NCBI GenBank assembly: GCA_964450305.1
Contig: CAYVFB010000001.1
Location: 46,066-110,065 of the forward strand
DNA from: JAAYJG01 sp964450305
Lineage (GTDB): Bacteria; Bacillota; Clostridia; DSM-8532
Reading direction: 5' to 3'
DNA: 64,000 bases
The translations under genes were made by a program, and so were the position numbers. Shown piece after piece: positions 44,954 through 53,492 of the stretch (position 1 is its first letter; every line of letters starts with the position of its first letter). The notes under the pieces were generated by a model. That model was not told the origin of the DNA and searched no databases. It worked only from the letters and a program-made list of their open reading frames with translations.

Positions 44954-47047
44954 TTACGAAACCTTATCCTTAATGACAAACTTGCGGCGATTGAAGTATT
45001 CTTCCTTTTTCCCCTTATGGAAATTGGACACAGGCCGTAAATAACCGGTAACCCTGGACCATACCTCGGTTTCCCCGCCGCATTGGGGGCATGTAAAATG
45101 CTCACCGCTGATGTAGCCGTGGTTGTTGCACACTGAGAAAGTAGGCGTGATGGATATGTAGGGCATTTTATAGTTTTCAAAGCAGCGCTTGATGATGTTG
45201 CGGCAAACCTCGGTTTCCTGTATGCTTTCCCCCAGGTACAGATGCTGAACCGTACCGCCGGTATACAGGGACTGAAGCTCGTCCTGCAGTTCCATCATCT
45301 CAAAAATGTCGTCGGTGAAGCCGACAGGCAGCTGCGTTGAGTTCGTATAATAGGGTACATCTTCCCCTGCTGTGTAAATATCGGGATACTTTGCCTTATC
45401 CATGCGGGCCAGGCGGTAGGAAGCGCCTTCGGCAGGAGTGGCTTCCAGGTTGTAGAAATTGCCGGTTTCCTTCTGGAACCCCACCATGATTTCCCTGAGG
45501 TAATGCATGATTTCAACGGCAAAGGCCTGTCCTTCACTGGTGGTGATGTCTTTTCCCATGAAGTTGACCAGCGCTTCATTCATGCCCACAATACCGATGG
45601 TGTTGAAATGATTGTACCAGTACTGGCCTGTCCTTTCCTTGACATGGCGCAGCAGATGGGTGGTATAAGGATATAGCCCCTTTTCTGATTGTTGCTCGAT
45701 AATTTTTCTTTTGATTTCAAGGGAGGTTTTGCCAATATTGGCCATGTGACAGAGCCTTTTTTTGAATTCATCCTTTGTTTTGCTTAAATATCCAATTCGA
45801 GGAAGATTAATGGTATACACTCCAATGGATCCGGTGAGGGGGTTGCTGCCGAAAAGACCTCCGCCACGCTTGCGCAGCTGTCCAACATCCAGGCGCAGTC
45901 GGCAACACATGGATACGGCATCTTCAGGAGACAAATCGGAATTCACATAATTTGCGAAATAAGGAATGCCGTATTTGCCGGTTATTTTCATGAATGCTTC
46001 CACCGCAGGGCTTTCCCAATCAAAATCACGGGTGATGTTGATGGTGGGGATGGGGAATGTAAAGACCCTGCCCTTGGCATCTCCTTCGAGCATGACCTCG
46101 CAGAAGGCCTGGTTGAAAAGATCCATCTCCTGCTGAAAATCGCCGTATTTATCATTGGTGAATTGCCCGCCGGATATCACGGGCTCGTCCTTGAGTGTTT
46201 TCGGTACCTTTATGTCAAAGGTCAGGTTGGAAAAGGGGCATTGGAAACCAACCCTGGTAGGAACATTGATGTTAAAAATGAACTCCTGGATGCATTGCTT
46301 CACCTGATGGTAGGTCATGTTGTCGTAGCGGATGAACGGTGCGCAATAGGTGTCGAAGGAAGACCATGCCTGCGCCCCTGCTGTTTCACCCTGGGTGCTG
46401 AAGGTATAATTGACCAGCTGCCCCAGAAGGCTTCTTAAATGCTTTGGCGGCTTGCTTTCAACCTTTCCGGGAACACCGCCGAAACCATCCGTTAAAACCT
46501 GGCGGATGTCCCAGCCAGCGCAATAAGGCCCGAAGAAACCGAGATCGTGAATATGGCAGTCTCCGTTTTCATGCGCTTTGCGAACTTCATCGGGATAAAC
46601 CTCATACAGCCAGTACTTTTTGGTGAAGGCTTCACGGACATAATTGTTCAAGCCATTAACGCTTTTCTGGGTGTTGGCGTTTTCTTTGATCTGCCAGTCA
46701 TTCTCACCCAGATAATCGGTGAACATGTTGATGGTGGCCCCAATTAACGCATTAATTTCCCTGGCGTCTTTTCTTTTTTCCCGGTATAATATGTACGCTT
46801 TTGCTGTTTGGGCATGTCCGTTTTCGATGAGGACGTACTCAACAAGGTCCTGGATTTGCTCTACATCGGGTATCTGATCTGAAAATTTTTCATTTGCAAG
46901 CCTGATAACTTCGTCGGTTAGCTTTTGTGCAGTGCTGAAATCTTTCCCTCCGCAGGCGACTGCGGCCTTAAAGATTGCTGAACTGATTTTTTCGGGAGTG
47001 AATTTTTCTACGCTTCCATCCCTCTTTCGTATCTTCTCCAGCATCAT
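44954..47047 (-). CDS. nrdD: Anaerobic ribonucleoside-triphosphate reductase, class III
   Basis: 697 residues from the ATG at 47047, five bases after GGGAGG. An ATP-cone (about 5-95) is followed by the glycyl-radical barrel. Near the C-terminus a zinc site (CNNHGY, CPQCGG) precedes RVTGYLRPVSN, which holds the radical glycine. It supplies dNTPs without oxygen, consistent with an anaerobe. Confidence 0.96.
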   Translation of the reverse strand: MMLEKIRKRDGSVEKFTPEKISSAIFKAAVACGGKDFSTAQKLTDEVIRLANEKFSDQIPDVEQIQDLVEYVLIENGHAQTAKAYILYREKRKDAREINALIGATINMFTDYLGENDWQIKENANTQKSVNGLNNYVREAFTKKYWLYEVYPDEVRKAHENGDCHIHDLGFFGPYCAGWDIRQVLTDGFGGVPGKVESKPPKHLRSLLGQLVNYTFSTQGETAGAQAWSSFDTYCAPFIRYDNMTYHQVKQCIQEFIFNINVPTRVGFQCPFSNLTFDIKVPKTLKDEPVISGGQFTNDKYGDFQQEMDLFNQAFCEVMLEGDAKGRVFTFPIPTINITRDFDWESPAVEAFMKITGKYGIPYFANYVNSDLSPEDAVSMCCRLRLDVGQLRKRGGGLFGSNPLTGSIGVYTINLPRIGYLSKTKDEFKKRLCHMANIGKTSLEIKRKIIEQQSEKGLYPYTTHLLRHVKERTGQYWYNHFNTIGIVGMNEALVNFMGKDITTSEGQAFAVEIMHYLREIMVGFQKETGNFYNLEATPAEGASYRLARMDKAKYPDIYTAGEDVPYYTNSTQLPVGFTDDIFEMMELQDELQSLYTGGTVQHLYLGESIQETEVCRNIIKRCFENYKMPYISITPTFSVCNNHGYISGEHFTCPQCGGETEVWSRVTGYLRPVSNFHKGKKEEYFNRRKFVIKDKVS

Positions 47048-47086
47048 GAGTGCCTCCCAATCGTTCTCTACATCTTGATGCAACCA

Positions 47087-47116
47087 TACTATCATAATAC
47101 AACATCTAGTGTCAAT
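47087..47116 (-). promoter_or_regulatory. Promoter of nrdDG with NrdR-like box
   Basis: TTGACA (47116-47111), 18 bases, TAGTAT (47092-47087) on the minus strand. ACACTAGATGTTGTAT (47113-47098) overlaps it and resembles the NrdR consensus ACACWATATATWGTGT, so NrdR repression is likely. A weaker second copy about 30 bases downstream is uncertain. The rest of 47117-47405 shows no gene or clear signal. Confidence 0.5.
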
Positions 47117-47404
47117 CGGAAAAGTTCAAGTTTTTTTGTGCATATTGACCAAACACAGCATCTGCAATGGTTCTGAGATTTGGTTAATTTTTCGACACAT
47201 TTCCCCATGCAAAAACAAGTGGAATGGATCATTTTATAGATGAACCTGTTGTTTTTAAGATACCAACAGAGTTACAGTTGTTATTACCGTTTTTTTGACG
47301 CCTTAAAGAAATTCCAGACATGATGCTTAGGCATACTTTTTATATATTTAAGCATTCCGTTACCTCATGTTATGTTGCATTTCCACACCACTAATCCATA
47401 ACTA

Positions 47405-47431
47405 AAAAAGCTGGAGTGTTTCACTCCAGCT
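47405..47431 (-). terminator. Terminator of the double-GNAT gene
   Basis: AGCTGGAGTG / CACTCCAGCT with a TTT loop; on the minus strand TTTTTT follows. It lies 44 bases after the stop. Confidence 0.85.
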
Positions 47432-47474
47432 CTTTTGTCGGTTTAATTCTTACAATCGCTGATCAAGCTTGGTT

Positions 47475-48365
47475 TTACTTTTTAAGCCATATGGACGATG
47501 AGGCAAAAGGACGCAGCCCGATACTGTAATAGAATTGTTGTGCAGATCCTACGTAAGCCACTTTTGCACCCAGCTCGCCGACCCTGCGGATGCCTTCGAG
47601 GACAGCTGCCTTGCCCATTCCTTTTTTACGGTAATCAGGGTCTGTCGCTACCGGTTCTATTACAGCAAAACCAGCCCTGGGATCATACCACATGCCGCAG
47701 TAGGAAACAAAATTGCCATCCGGGGCAACCACCGCTACCTTCAGGTTCAGATCCACATTGGGCCGAATCATCTCATTATGGGCTGCTTCTTCCTTCTCCT
47801 TTGTAAACTGGAATGGTCCCTCGCCATTCAGCTCATGGTTAAAACCCTTCCACAACACGCGAAGGTATTGATACAGATCATAGGTCTGCTTCATTGTGGT
47901 AATATGGAAGCCTTCCGGCAGTTCATAGTCTGTAGAAGTTTCATCCAGATGAAAGGCCGCATCATATTCTCTGTTTGGCGTAGCAACATAACCCAAGCCA
48001 GCTGCAACAGCCTGGAAGAATAAATCCTGGTCGGAGATAATGACAGTAGATTTACCCTCTTTCGCCAGGTTCTTTTTCGCATACAGCAGCATTTCCTTTT
48101 TTAAGAACGCATACTGGGGCAATGCCAAACAATAGCAGTCACCGATCACGGTATCATAGGTAGCCACGCCAACAACTTCGCCGTGGTCTTCCCATAAACC
48201 GATTCTGCCGACGGCAGATTTGTCAAGCCCGAGATGGGTGATCATCCAGTCCCACCGCACATAGGTAAACTCAGCATATCCCAGTTTGATAAAAAACTTC
48301 CTGACCTTGTAATAGTCTTCGGTAATACCCGCCTGCGCGTTATAATTCCTAAAATAGATCGCCAT
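47475..48365 (-). CDS. GNAT family N-acetyltransferase, probably two-domain
   Basis: 296 residues, about twice the normal length. The N-terminal half has a GNAT-like strand pattern (GRIGLWEDHGEVVGVATYD) without a clear acetyl-CoA loop; the C-terminal half is a complete GNAT (VSYCGMWYDPRAGFAVIEPVATDPDYRKKGMGKAAVLEGIRRV...VGSAQQFYYSIGL). GGGGGAG precedes the ATG. Substrate unknown. Confidence 0.85.
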   Translation of the reverse strand: MAIYFRNYNAQAGITEDYYKVRKFFIKLGYAEFTYVRWDWMITHLGLDKSAVGRIGLWEDHGEVVGVATYDTVIGDCYCLALPQYAFLKKEMLLYAKKNLAKEGKSTVIISDQDLFFQAVAAGLGYVATPNREYDAAFHLDETSTDYELPEGFHITTMKQTYDLYQYLRVLWKGFNHELNGEGPFQFTKEKEEAAHNEMIRPNVDLNLKVAVVAPDGNFVSYCGMWYDPRAGFAVIEPVATDPDYRKKGMGKAAVLEGIRRVGELGAKVAYVGSAQQFYYSIGLRPFASSSIWLKK

Positions 48366-48725
48366 AACATCACTCCCCCTTTACCATCATCATAACATCT
48401 GATGAAGGGGTTTTATAGGCCGAATTTGTTTTATACCTATTCTTTACCGGGTTCTCCATTTATAACGCAAGGAGGAAATGAAGCTATCAATCTGGTAGCT
48501 GCCGTAAATGAATATGATTTGATCGCAGTACAGATCGGGGAATTTCACTTTTGACAGGAAACCTATATAATCGCTGAAAAAATCTCCAAAAATGAAATAT
48601 GCCTGACAGAGATGATCTCCTCGACCATCCCTGACAGGCAATTCATTTCCTTTTCCCGCTCTATCAGGTTACTCAGTGAACTATCCGAGCACCTGCTTTG
48701 TTTTCATTTAAATGCTCTTTGGAGC
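48366..48725. other. Intergenic region with a long imperfect hairpin
   Basis: No gene recognised. TGCCTGACAGAGATG and CATCCCTGACAGGCA (about 48600-48641) form a 15-bp stem with two mismatches; on the minus strand ATATTTCATTTTT follows, so it may end the gdhA transcript. Nothing else stands out. Confidence 0.4.
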
Positions 48726-50012
48726 TTACACCCAACCGCGGCCTTTCACAGACTGTGCAACACGGTTGATCGCGATGACATATGCGGCATCTCTCATGCG
48801 CAGGCTCTTATCGCAGGCAAGCTCATATACAGCATTGAATGCTGATGTCATTTTTGAATCCAGCTTTTGCAGCACTTCATCCTTACCCCAGAAGTAATTC
48901 TGGTTGCATTGAACCTGTTCAAAATAGCTGCAGGTCACTCCACCGGCATTGGTCAGGAAGTCGGGGATCAGGAAAATACCGCGCTCTTCGATGACTTTGT
49001 CTGCGTCCGGCGTGGTTGGTCCATTGGCTGCTTCCAAAATCACCTTCACCTGCTTGCTGATGTTATTGACATTCGCAGCAGTGATCTGGTTTTCAAGCGC
49101 CGCAGGAACCAGGATATCAACATCCTGCTCAATCCATTCTTCCCCGGGAAGAATGTCACAACCCAATTCCTTTGCCTTATCCTTATCAATGGTTCCATAG
49201 GAGTCGGTAATCCGGGTGAGTGCATCAAGATTAAAACCGTCCTTTTTACGGAAGGTATAGGCCTTCTTGTCTATTGCATCATAGCAGGAAATGGCTAAAA
49301 CGTTTCCGCCCAATTGCTGATAAAGTCTTACCGCATACTGGGACACGTTTCCAAAGCCCTGGAAGCTCGCTGTGGTTTTATCCAGCGCAATCCCCAATTT
49401 TTTCAAAGCTTCGCGCAGCACATAGATTACGCCAAAGCCGGTTGCTTCTGTTCTGCCAAGGGAACCGCCCATTCCAACCGGTTTACCGGTGATAAAGCCC
49501 GGATATTTGCCGCCATGAATGGTTTCATATTCGTCGAGCATCCAGAGCATATGCTTTGCATTCGTCATGACATCGGGTGCAGGTACATCCTGAACCGGCC
49601 CTACATTTCTGGCCATTTGTCTGACATAACCCCGGCAAAGCTGTTCCTGTTCCCTTTCAGAAAGGTTTCTGGGATCGCAGATGATTCCGCCTTTACCGCC
49701 GCCCAATGGGATGTCTACGACGGAGCACTTCCATGTCATCCACATGGACAGTGCGCGAATGGTGTCAATCGTTTCCTGTGGGTGGAAACGGATTCCGCCC
49801 TTTGCCGGACCCCTGGCATCATTGTGCTGAATGCGGTAGCCATTGAAAATCTTTACGCTTCCGTCATCCATTTTGACCGGAATTAAAAAATGATATTCGC
49901 GCATCGGCTGGCGCAGCAATTCACAGGTCGCGCTATCCAGACCGATTTTCGCAGCTACGGAATCAAATTGTTGCTGCGCGATTGCGTACGGATTATAAGA
50001 TGTGTTGCTCAT
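48726..50012 (-). CDS. gdhA: Glutamate dehydrogenase
   Basis: 428 residues, hexameric Glu/Leu/Phe/Val dehydrogenase family. GPAKGGIRFHP (substrate Lys region, about 70-80), the catalytic Lys-Gly-Gly-Gly-Lys stretch IPLGGGKGGI, DVPAPDVMT and the NAD(P) loop FQGFGNVSQYAV. It links 2-oxoglutarate and glutamate. GGAGG stands seven bases before the ATG. The leader is long (about 260 bases). Confidence 0.97.
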   Translation of the reverse strand: MSNTSYNPYAIAQQQFDSVAAKIGLDSATCELLRQPMREYHFLIPVKMDDGSVKIFNGYRIQHNDARGPAKGGIRFHPQETIDTIRALSMWMTWKCSVVDIPLGGGKGGIICDPRNLSEREQEQLCRGYVRQMARNVGPVQDVPAPDVMTNAKHMLWMLDEYETIHGGKYPGFITGKPVGMGGSLGRTEATGFGVIYVLREALKKLGIALDKTTASFQGFGNVSQYAVRLYQQLGGNVLAISCYDAIDKKAYTFRKKDGFNLDALTRITDSYGTIDKDKAKELGCDILPGEEWIEQDVDILVPAALENQITAANVNNISKQVKVILEAANGPTTPDADKVIEERGIFLIPDFLTNAGGVTCSYFEQVQCNQNYFWGKDEVLQKLDSKMTSAFNAVYELACDKSLRMRDAAYVIAINRVAQSVKGRGWV

Positions 50013-50280
50013 AACAAAACCTCCATATTACTTATGCCTCGAAATCGAGGGTAGAATGACAATTGGGATTCCTGCCCTGCAGGTGAGAAATTTGAAAGAC
50101 GAGAGAGCAAAAGTTGCAATCAGCTTCTTTTTTCAGTTATCTTTCAGTTTCAAATCGGTATCATCTATATATCCGGTTAATCGCTCTATTTGCGCCGGAC
50201 AAGTGCAATGCCCGGCAGACAAGCTGCAACGATCCACAAATATATGTATTTTCAGCTTTTGATACGACCTGCACATTCCT
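50013..50280 (-). promoter_or_regulatory. Long gdhA leader
   Basis: Region between the gdhA promoter and its ATG. GCCGG / CCGGC (near 50192-50215) and CCTCGA / TCGAGG (50038-50051, close to the ribosome binding site) can form stems. No known riboswitch is recognised. Confidence 0.3.
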
Positions 50281-50309
50281 ATTGTAGCAACGTCATTCTT
50301 CATTGTCAA
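50281..50309 (-). promoter_or_regulatory. Promoter facing gdhA
   Basis: TTGACA (50309-50304), 17 bases, TACAAT (50286-50281) on the minus strand, about 270 bases before the gdhA ATG. Between here and 50521 I see nothing further. Confidence 0.65.
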
Positions 50310-50521
50310 CCAGAGGATTTCGTGCACGCAGAAAAAACGCATATGAAGGTTTCTTTTTGTGTTCCGCCATTCTATATACAATCTGGCAGTGTTCCATACA
50401 CTCTATACCGATGCTTCAGCATGGCAGGCTTTTTGGCTGTATGGATGAGATGCAGAGGATAACTGACGCTTAATATCAGCATTCCACAGGTTAACAGATA
50501 TGTTACCCGATTCATAGCAAA

Positions 50522-50550
50522 TTGACAATTTGCTTCCAGTCGTATATAAT
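50522..50550 (+). promoter_or_regulatory. Consensus promoter of the Rnk-like gene
   Basis: TTGACA, exactly 17 bases, TATAAT: a perfect match. The leader is about 205 bases and contains GAATGGTTAC / GAATGATTAC direct repeats 20 bases apart and AAGGCT / AGCCTT followed by TTTGTTTTTT, a possible attenuator. Confidence 0.75.
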
Positions 50551-50764
50551 AAACCCATGGAAAGGACTGTCATAGTTCTATGAAAGGCTTGAATGGTTAC
50601 GACAACGCGTGAATGATTACAAAAGTGGGAAGTAAACAGAGCCTTTTGTTTTTTACGTTCTGAAGTGACTTGGGAAAATGCACACACTTTGGTTCTATGG
50701 TTACAGGACGAAACTGAACAGTATATGAAGAAAGTCTATCAAAGAAAGGGTCAGTGTATTTGAG

Positions 50765-51163
50765 ATGATATACATGACTGAAGTTGACAAAGAGAGATTA
50801 CAAGCGCTTCTTAAAGACATGTTTTTTGATGATGGCATTACGGAAAAAGCCATTTCAGATCTTGAGAACGAAATAAAAAGGGCGACCGTAGTAACACCGG
50901 AGAAACTACCAAAGGATATCGTCACCATGAATTCCCGTGTGTTACTGTGTCTGAACGGTGATGATGCCGAGGTTTCGCTGGTTTATCCGGATGATGCCGA
51001 TTGGTCGGAGCAAAAGTTATCCGTATTCTCCCCTATCGGGATGGCTATTTTAGGTTATCGCGAGGGAGATACGGTTCAATGGGAGGTTCCCTCCGGCGTA
51101 ACAAAGATTCAAATTCTAAAAATCCTGTACCAGCCCGAAGCGGCTGGCCATTACTACCTGTAG
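50765..51163 (+). CDS. Rnk/GreA-like C-terminal-domain protein
   Basis: 132 residues. A short N-terminal helical part (about 1-45, VDKERLQALLKDM) and a GreA/GreB C-terminal FKBP-like domain: VTMNSRVLLCLNGDDAEVSLVYP, LSVFSPIGMAILGYREGDTVQWEVPSG. This is the architecture of Rnk, which binds RNA polymerase without the long coiled coil of GreA. No strong ribosome binding site; ATG at 50765 or 50774. Confidence 0.88.
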   Translation: MIYMTEVDKERLQALLKDMFFDDGITEKAISDLENEIKRATVVTPEKLPKDIVTMNSRVLLCLNGDDAEVSLVYPDDADWSEQKLSVFSPIGMAILGYREGDTVQWEVPSGVTKIQILKILYQPEAAGHYYL

Positions 51164-51247
51164 GTAACACATGCAGCAAAGAGGACGGTTGTTCTATGCT
51201 CTTCAAGGAACGGAAGAACTGTCACCTTGTATCATGCTAAAAAAGGC

Positions 51248-51276
51248 TTGAAACTTTTCAGCCAATCGTATATATT
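51248..51276 (+). promoter_or_regulatory. Promoter of the purine operon
   Basis: TTGAAA (51248-51253), 17 bases, TATATT (51271-51276). Transcription would begin just before the riboswitch. Confidence 0.65.
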
Positions 51277-51284
51277 ATTTTTGA

Positions 51285-51378
51285 AGGCTGTGCAACTGAC
51301 GGAAAGCATCTGGATGACAGATGTGGCAGGGTCACCTGCAGGGAGCATAAGTGTATTGAAGCCGACCGTCTGGGCAAA
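51285..51378 (+). promoter_or_regulatory. ZTP (pfl) riboswitch
   Basis: The two conserved halves of the pfl motif are present: CTGACGGAA (51296-51304) followed by a hairpin (GCATCTG / CAGATGT), GCAGGGAGC (51338-51346), then GCCGACCGTCTGGGCAA (51361-51377), nearly identical to the family's CCGCCUGGGC end. It binds ZTP/ZMP, which accumulate when 10-formyl-THF is short, and then turns on purine and one-carbon genes. The genes after it act on ZMP and its product, as expected. Control is probably at translation, since I see no terminator before the AGGAGG at 51423-51428. Confidence 0.85.
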
Positions 51379-51437
51379 CGAAAAGGTTTGTTCAGGCGTT
51401 TTCTATTTCAGGATGGTTTTTCAGGAGGTACTCAGAG

Positions 51438-52151
51438 ATGAAGATGCTGTCACTTGAACAGGAACTCAGAACCAATACATATCCGGGCAGGGGGATCGTC
51501 CTTGGCAGGTCCAAAGACGGCAGCAAGGCTGTAGCTGCTTACTTCATCATGGGAAGAAGCACAAATAGCAGAAACAGGATTTTTGTTGAAGACGGAGAAG
51601 GAATCCGCACGCAGGCATTCGACCCTTCAAAGCTCATCGATCCAAGCCTGATCATCTATGCTCCGGTAAAAGTGCTGGGGAACAAAATCATTGTAACCAA
51701 TGGCGACCAAACAGATACGATCTATGAGGGTATGGATACCCAGCTCACTTTCGAGCAGTCTTTGCGGTGCCGTAAATTTGAGCCCGACAACCCAAACTAC
51801 ACCCCTCGCATTTCAGGCATTATGCATATTGATAACGGTAATTATAACTATGCGCTGTCCATTCTCAAAAGCAGCAATGGTGACCCCGCCGCCTGCAACC
51901 GATTCACCTTTGCCTATGAAAAACCTCTCGCCGGGCAGGGGCATTTCATCCACACCTATATGCATGACGGCGATCCGCTGCCAAGCTTTGAAGGTGAGCC
52001 CAAACCTGTTGAAGTCCCGGATGACATTAACGCTTTCACCAATATGATCTGGAACAGCCTGAATGAAGAAAACAAGGTATCGCTGTTTGTTCGGTTTATC
52101 GATATTGTGTCGGGTCAGTATGAAACGAAGATCTTAAATAAAAACGGATAA
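51438..52151 (+). CDS. purO: IMP cyclohydrolase, PurO-like
   Basis: 237 residues, of the IMP_cyclohyd family first known from archaea (PurO), unrelated to the N-terminal domain of bacterial PurH. YPGRGIVLGRS (15-25), AAYFIMGRSTNSRNRIF (about 34-50) and the N-terminal-nucleophile-like fold pattern support this. It closes the ring of FAICAR to IMP. AGGAGG stands ten bases before the ATG. The next gene makes its substrate. Confidence 0.9.
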   Translation: MKMLSLEQELRTNTYPGRGIVLGRSKDGSKAVAAYFIMGRSTNSRNRIFVEDGEGIRTQAFDPSKLIDPSLIIYAPVKVLGNKIIVTNGDQTDTIYEGMDTQLTFEQSLRCRKFEPDNPNYTPRISGIMHIDNGNYNYALSILKSSNGDPAACNRFTFAYEKPLAGQGHFIHTYMHDGDPLPSFEGEPKPVEVPDDINAFTNMIWNSLNEENKVSLFVRFIDIVSGQYETKILNKNG

Positions 52152-52172
52152 GTCCATGAAAAGAGGTGCAAC

Positions 52173-53351
52173 ATGAACGAAATTGAATTAAAGTATGGCT
52201 GTAATCCCAATCAAAAACCGTCCAGAATCTTTATGGACAACGCCGGGGAGCTGCCCGTTACCGTATTGAATGGCAAGCCGGGTTATATCAATTTTCTGGA
52301 TGCGTTTAATGGCTGGCAGCTGGTAAAGGAACTAAAAGAAGCAACAGGCCTGCCGGCAGCAACATCCTTCAAGCATGTATCGCCTGCCGGAGCTGCCGTT
52401 GGTCTCCCGCTTTCCAATGTTCTATCCAAAATCTATTGGGTGGATGACCTTGGTGAGCTGTCTCCGCTGGCATGTGCTTACGCCAGAGCCAGAGGTGCAG
52501 ACAGGATGTCTTCCTTTGGTGATTTTATCGCATTATCCGATGTTTGTGATGTCGACACGGCAAACCTGATTAAGCGGGAGGTATCCGACGGGATTATTGC
52601 CCCCGGGTATACCGATGAAGCCCTTGAGATCCTCAAGTCAAAGAAAAACGGCAAATACAATATCATTCAAATCGACCCCGGCTATATTCCGGATCCGCTT
52701 GAAAAAAAGCAGGTGTTTGGGATTACCTTTGAACAAGGCCGAAATGATTTGGATATCAATGGTGGTCTTCTTTCGAATATCGTAACCGAGAATAAGGATA
52801 TTTCAGACAGTGCTTTCATCGATATGAAAATTGCATTGATCACTTTAAAATACACGCAGTCAAACTCCGTTTGTTATGTCCGGGATGGGCAGGCCATTGG
52901 CATCGGAGCCGGCCAGCAGTCCAGAATTCATTGCACAAGGCTTGCGGGAAGCAAGGCTGACAACTGGTTCCTGCGTCAGTCTCCGCAGGTGCTGGGGCTG
53001 CAGTTTGTCGATTCTCTTGGAAGGGCCGATCGTGACAACACCATTGATGTGTATATCGGTGAGGAATATGAGGATGTCCTCAAAGAAGGCCAGTGGCAAA
53101 AGCTTTTCAAGACGAAACCTGAAGTATTCACCAGGGAAGCAAAAAGAGCCTGGCTGAACAAAATGCAAAACGTAACGCTGGGTTCTGATGCGTTCTTCCC
53201 CTTCTCCGATAATATTGAGAGAGCTTATAAAAGCGGCGTGAAATACATTGTTCAGCCGGGTGGTTCGGTCAGGGATGACCTGGTAATTGAATGCTGCAAC
53301 AAGTACAGCATGGCAATGGTATTTACCGGAATCCGGTTATTCCACCATTAG
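52173..53351 (+). CDS. purH: Stand-alone AICAR formyltransferase (PurH transformylase domain only)
   Basis: 392 residues against about 510 for bifunctional PurH: the N-terminal IMP cyclohydrolase domain is absent. LKYGCNPNQKPSRI (7-20) and SFKHVSPAGAAVGLPL, with the catalytic Lys-His pair, and TQSNSVCYVRDGQAIGIGAGQQSR are the transformylase motifs. It formylates AICAR with 10-formyl-THF. The missing activity is provided by the PurO-like gene 21 bases upstream. Confidence 0.95.
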   Translation: MNEIELKYGCNPNQKPSRIFMDNAGELPVTVLNGKPGYINFLDAFNGWQLVKELKEATGLPAATSFKHVSPAGAAVGLPLSNVLSKIYWVDDLGELSPLACAYARARGADRMSSFGDFIALSDVCDVDTANLIKREVSDGIIAPGYTDEALEILKSKKNGKYNIIQIDPGYIPDPLEKKQVFGITFEQGRNDLDINGGLLSNIVTENKDISDSAFIDMKIALITLKYTQSNSVCYVRDGQAIGIGAGQQSRIHCTRLAGSKADNWFLRQSPQVLGLQFVDSLGRADRDNTIDVYIGEEYEDVLKEGQWQKLFKTKPEVFTREAKRAWLNKMQNVTLGSDAFFPFSDNIERAYKSGVKYIVQPGGSVRDDLVIECCNKYSMAMVFTGIRLFHH

Positions 53352-53427
53352 TCTGGATCAACCACGCATTTTGTGTGCTATTCCCTTTTTGTCTGTGATA
53401 GTTACCAGAATACTCTCCGAGCTAAAT

Positions 53428-53463
53428 ACAGCAAGCCGGTAAATCAACCGGCTTGCTGTTTTG
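53428..53463 (+). terminator. Terminator of the purO-purH operon
   Basis: ACAGCAAGCCGGT / ACCGGCTTGCTGT, a 13-bp stem with a 6-base loop then TTTGTTT, 77 bases after the purH stop. Confidence 0.85.
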
Positions 53464-53492
53464 TTTCCTGCTTATAAGATACTATAAGCCTG

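Noticed and set aside
44923..45180. 86-residue N-terminal extension of NrdG
   Set aside because: It overlaps nrdD in another frame; the start at 44922 has GGAGG and matches the family.
48444..48641. 65-codon open frame on the minus strand
   Set aside because: It contains the long hairpin after gdhA, lacks a ribosome binding site and matches nothing known to me.
51227..51457. Open frame of 76 codons ahead of purO
   Set aside because: It covers the promoter and ZTP riboswitch and overlaps the purO start; no protein family fits.
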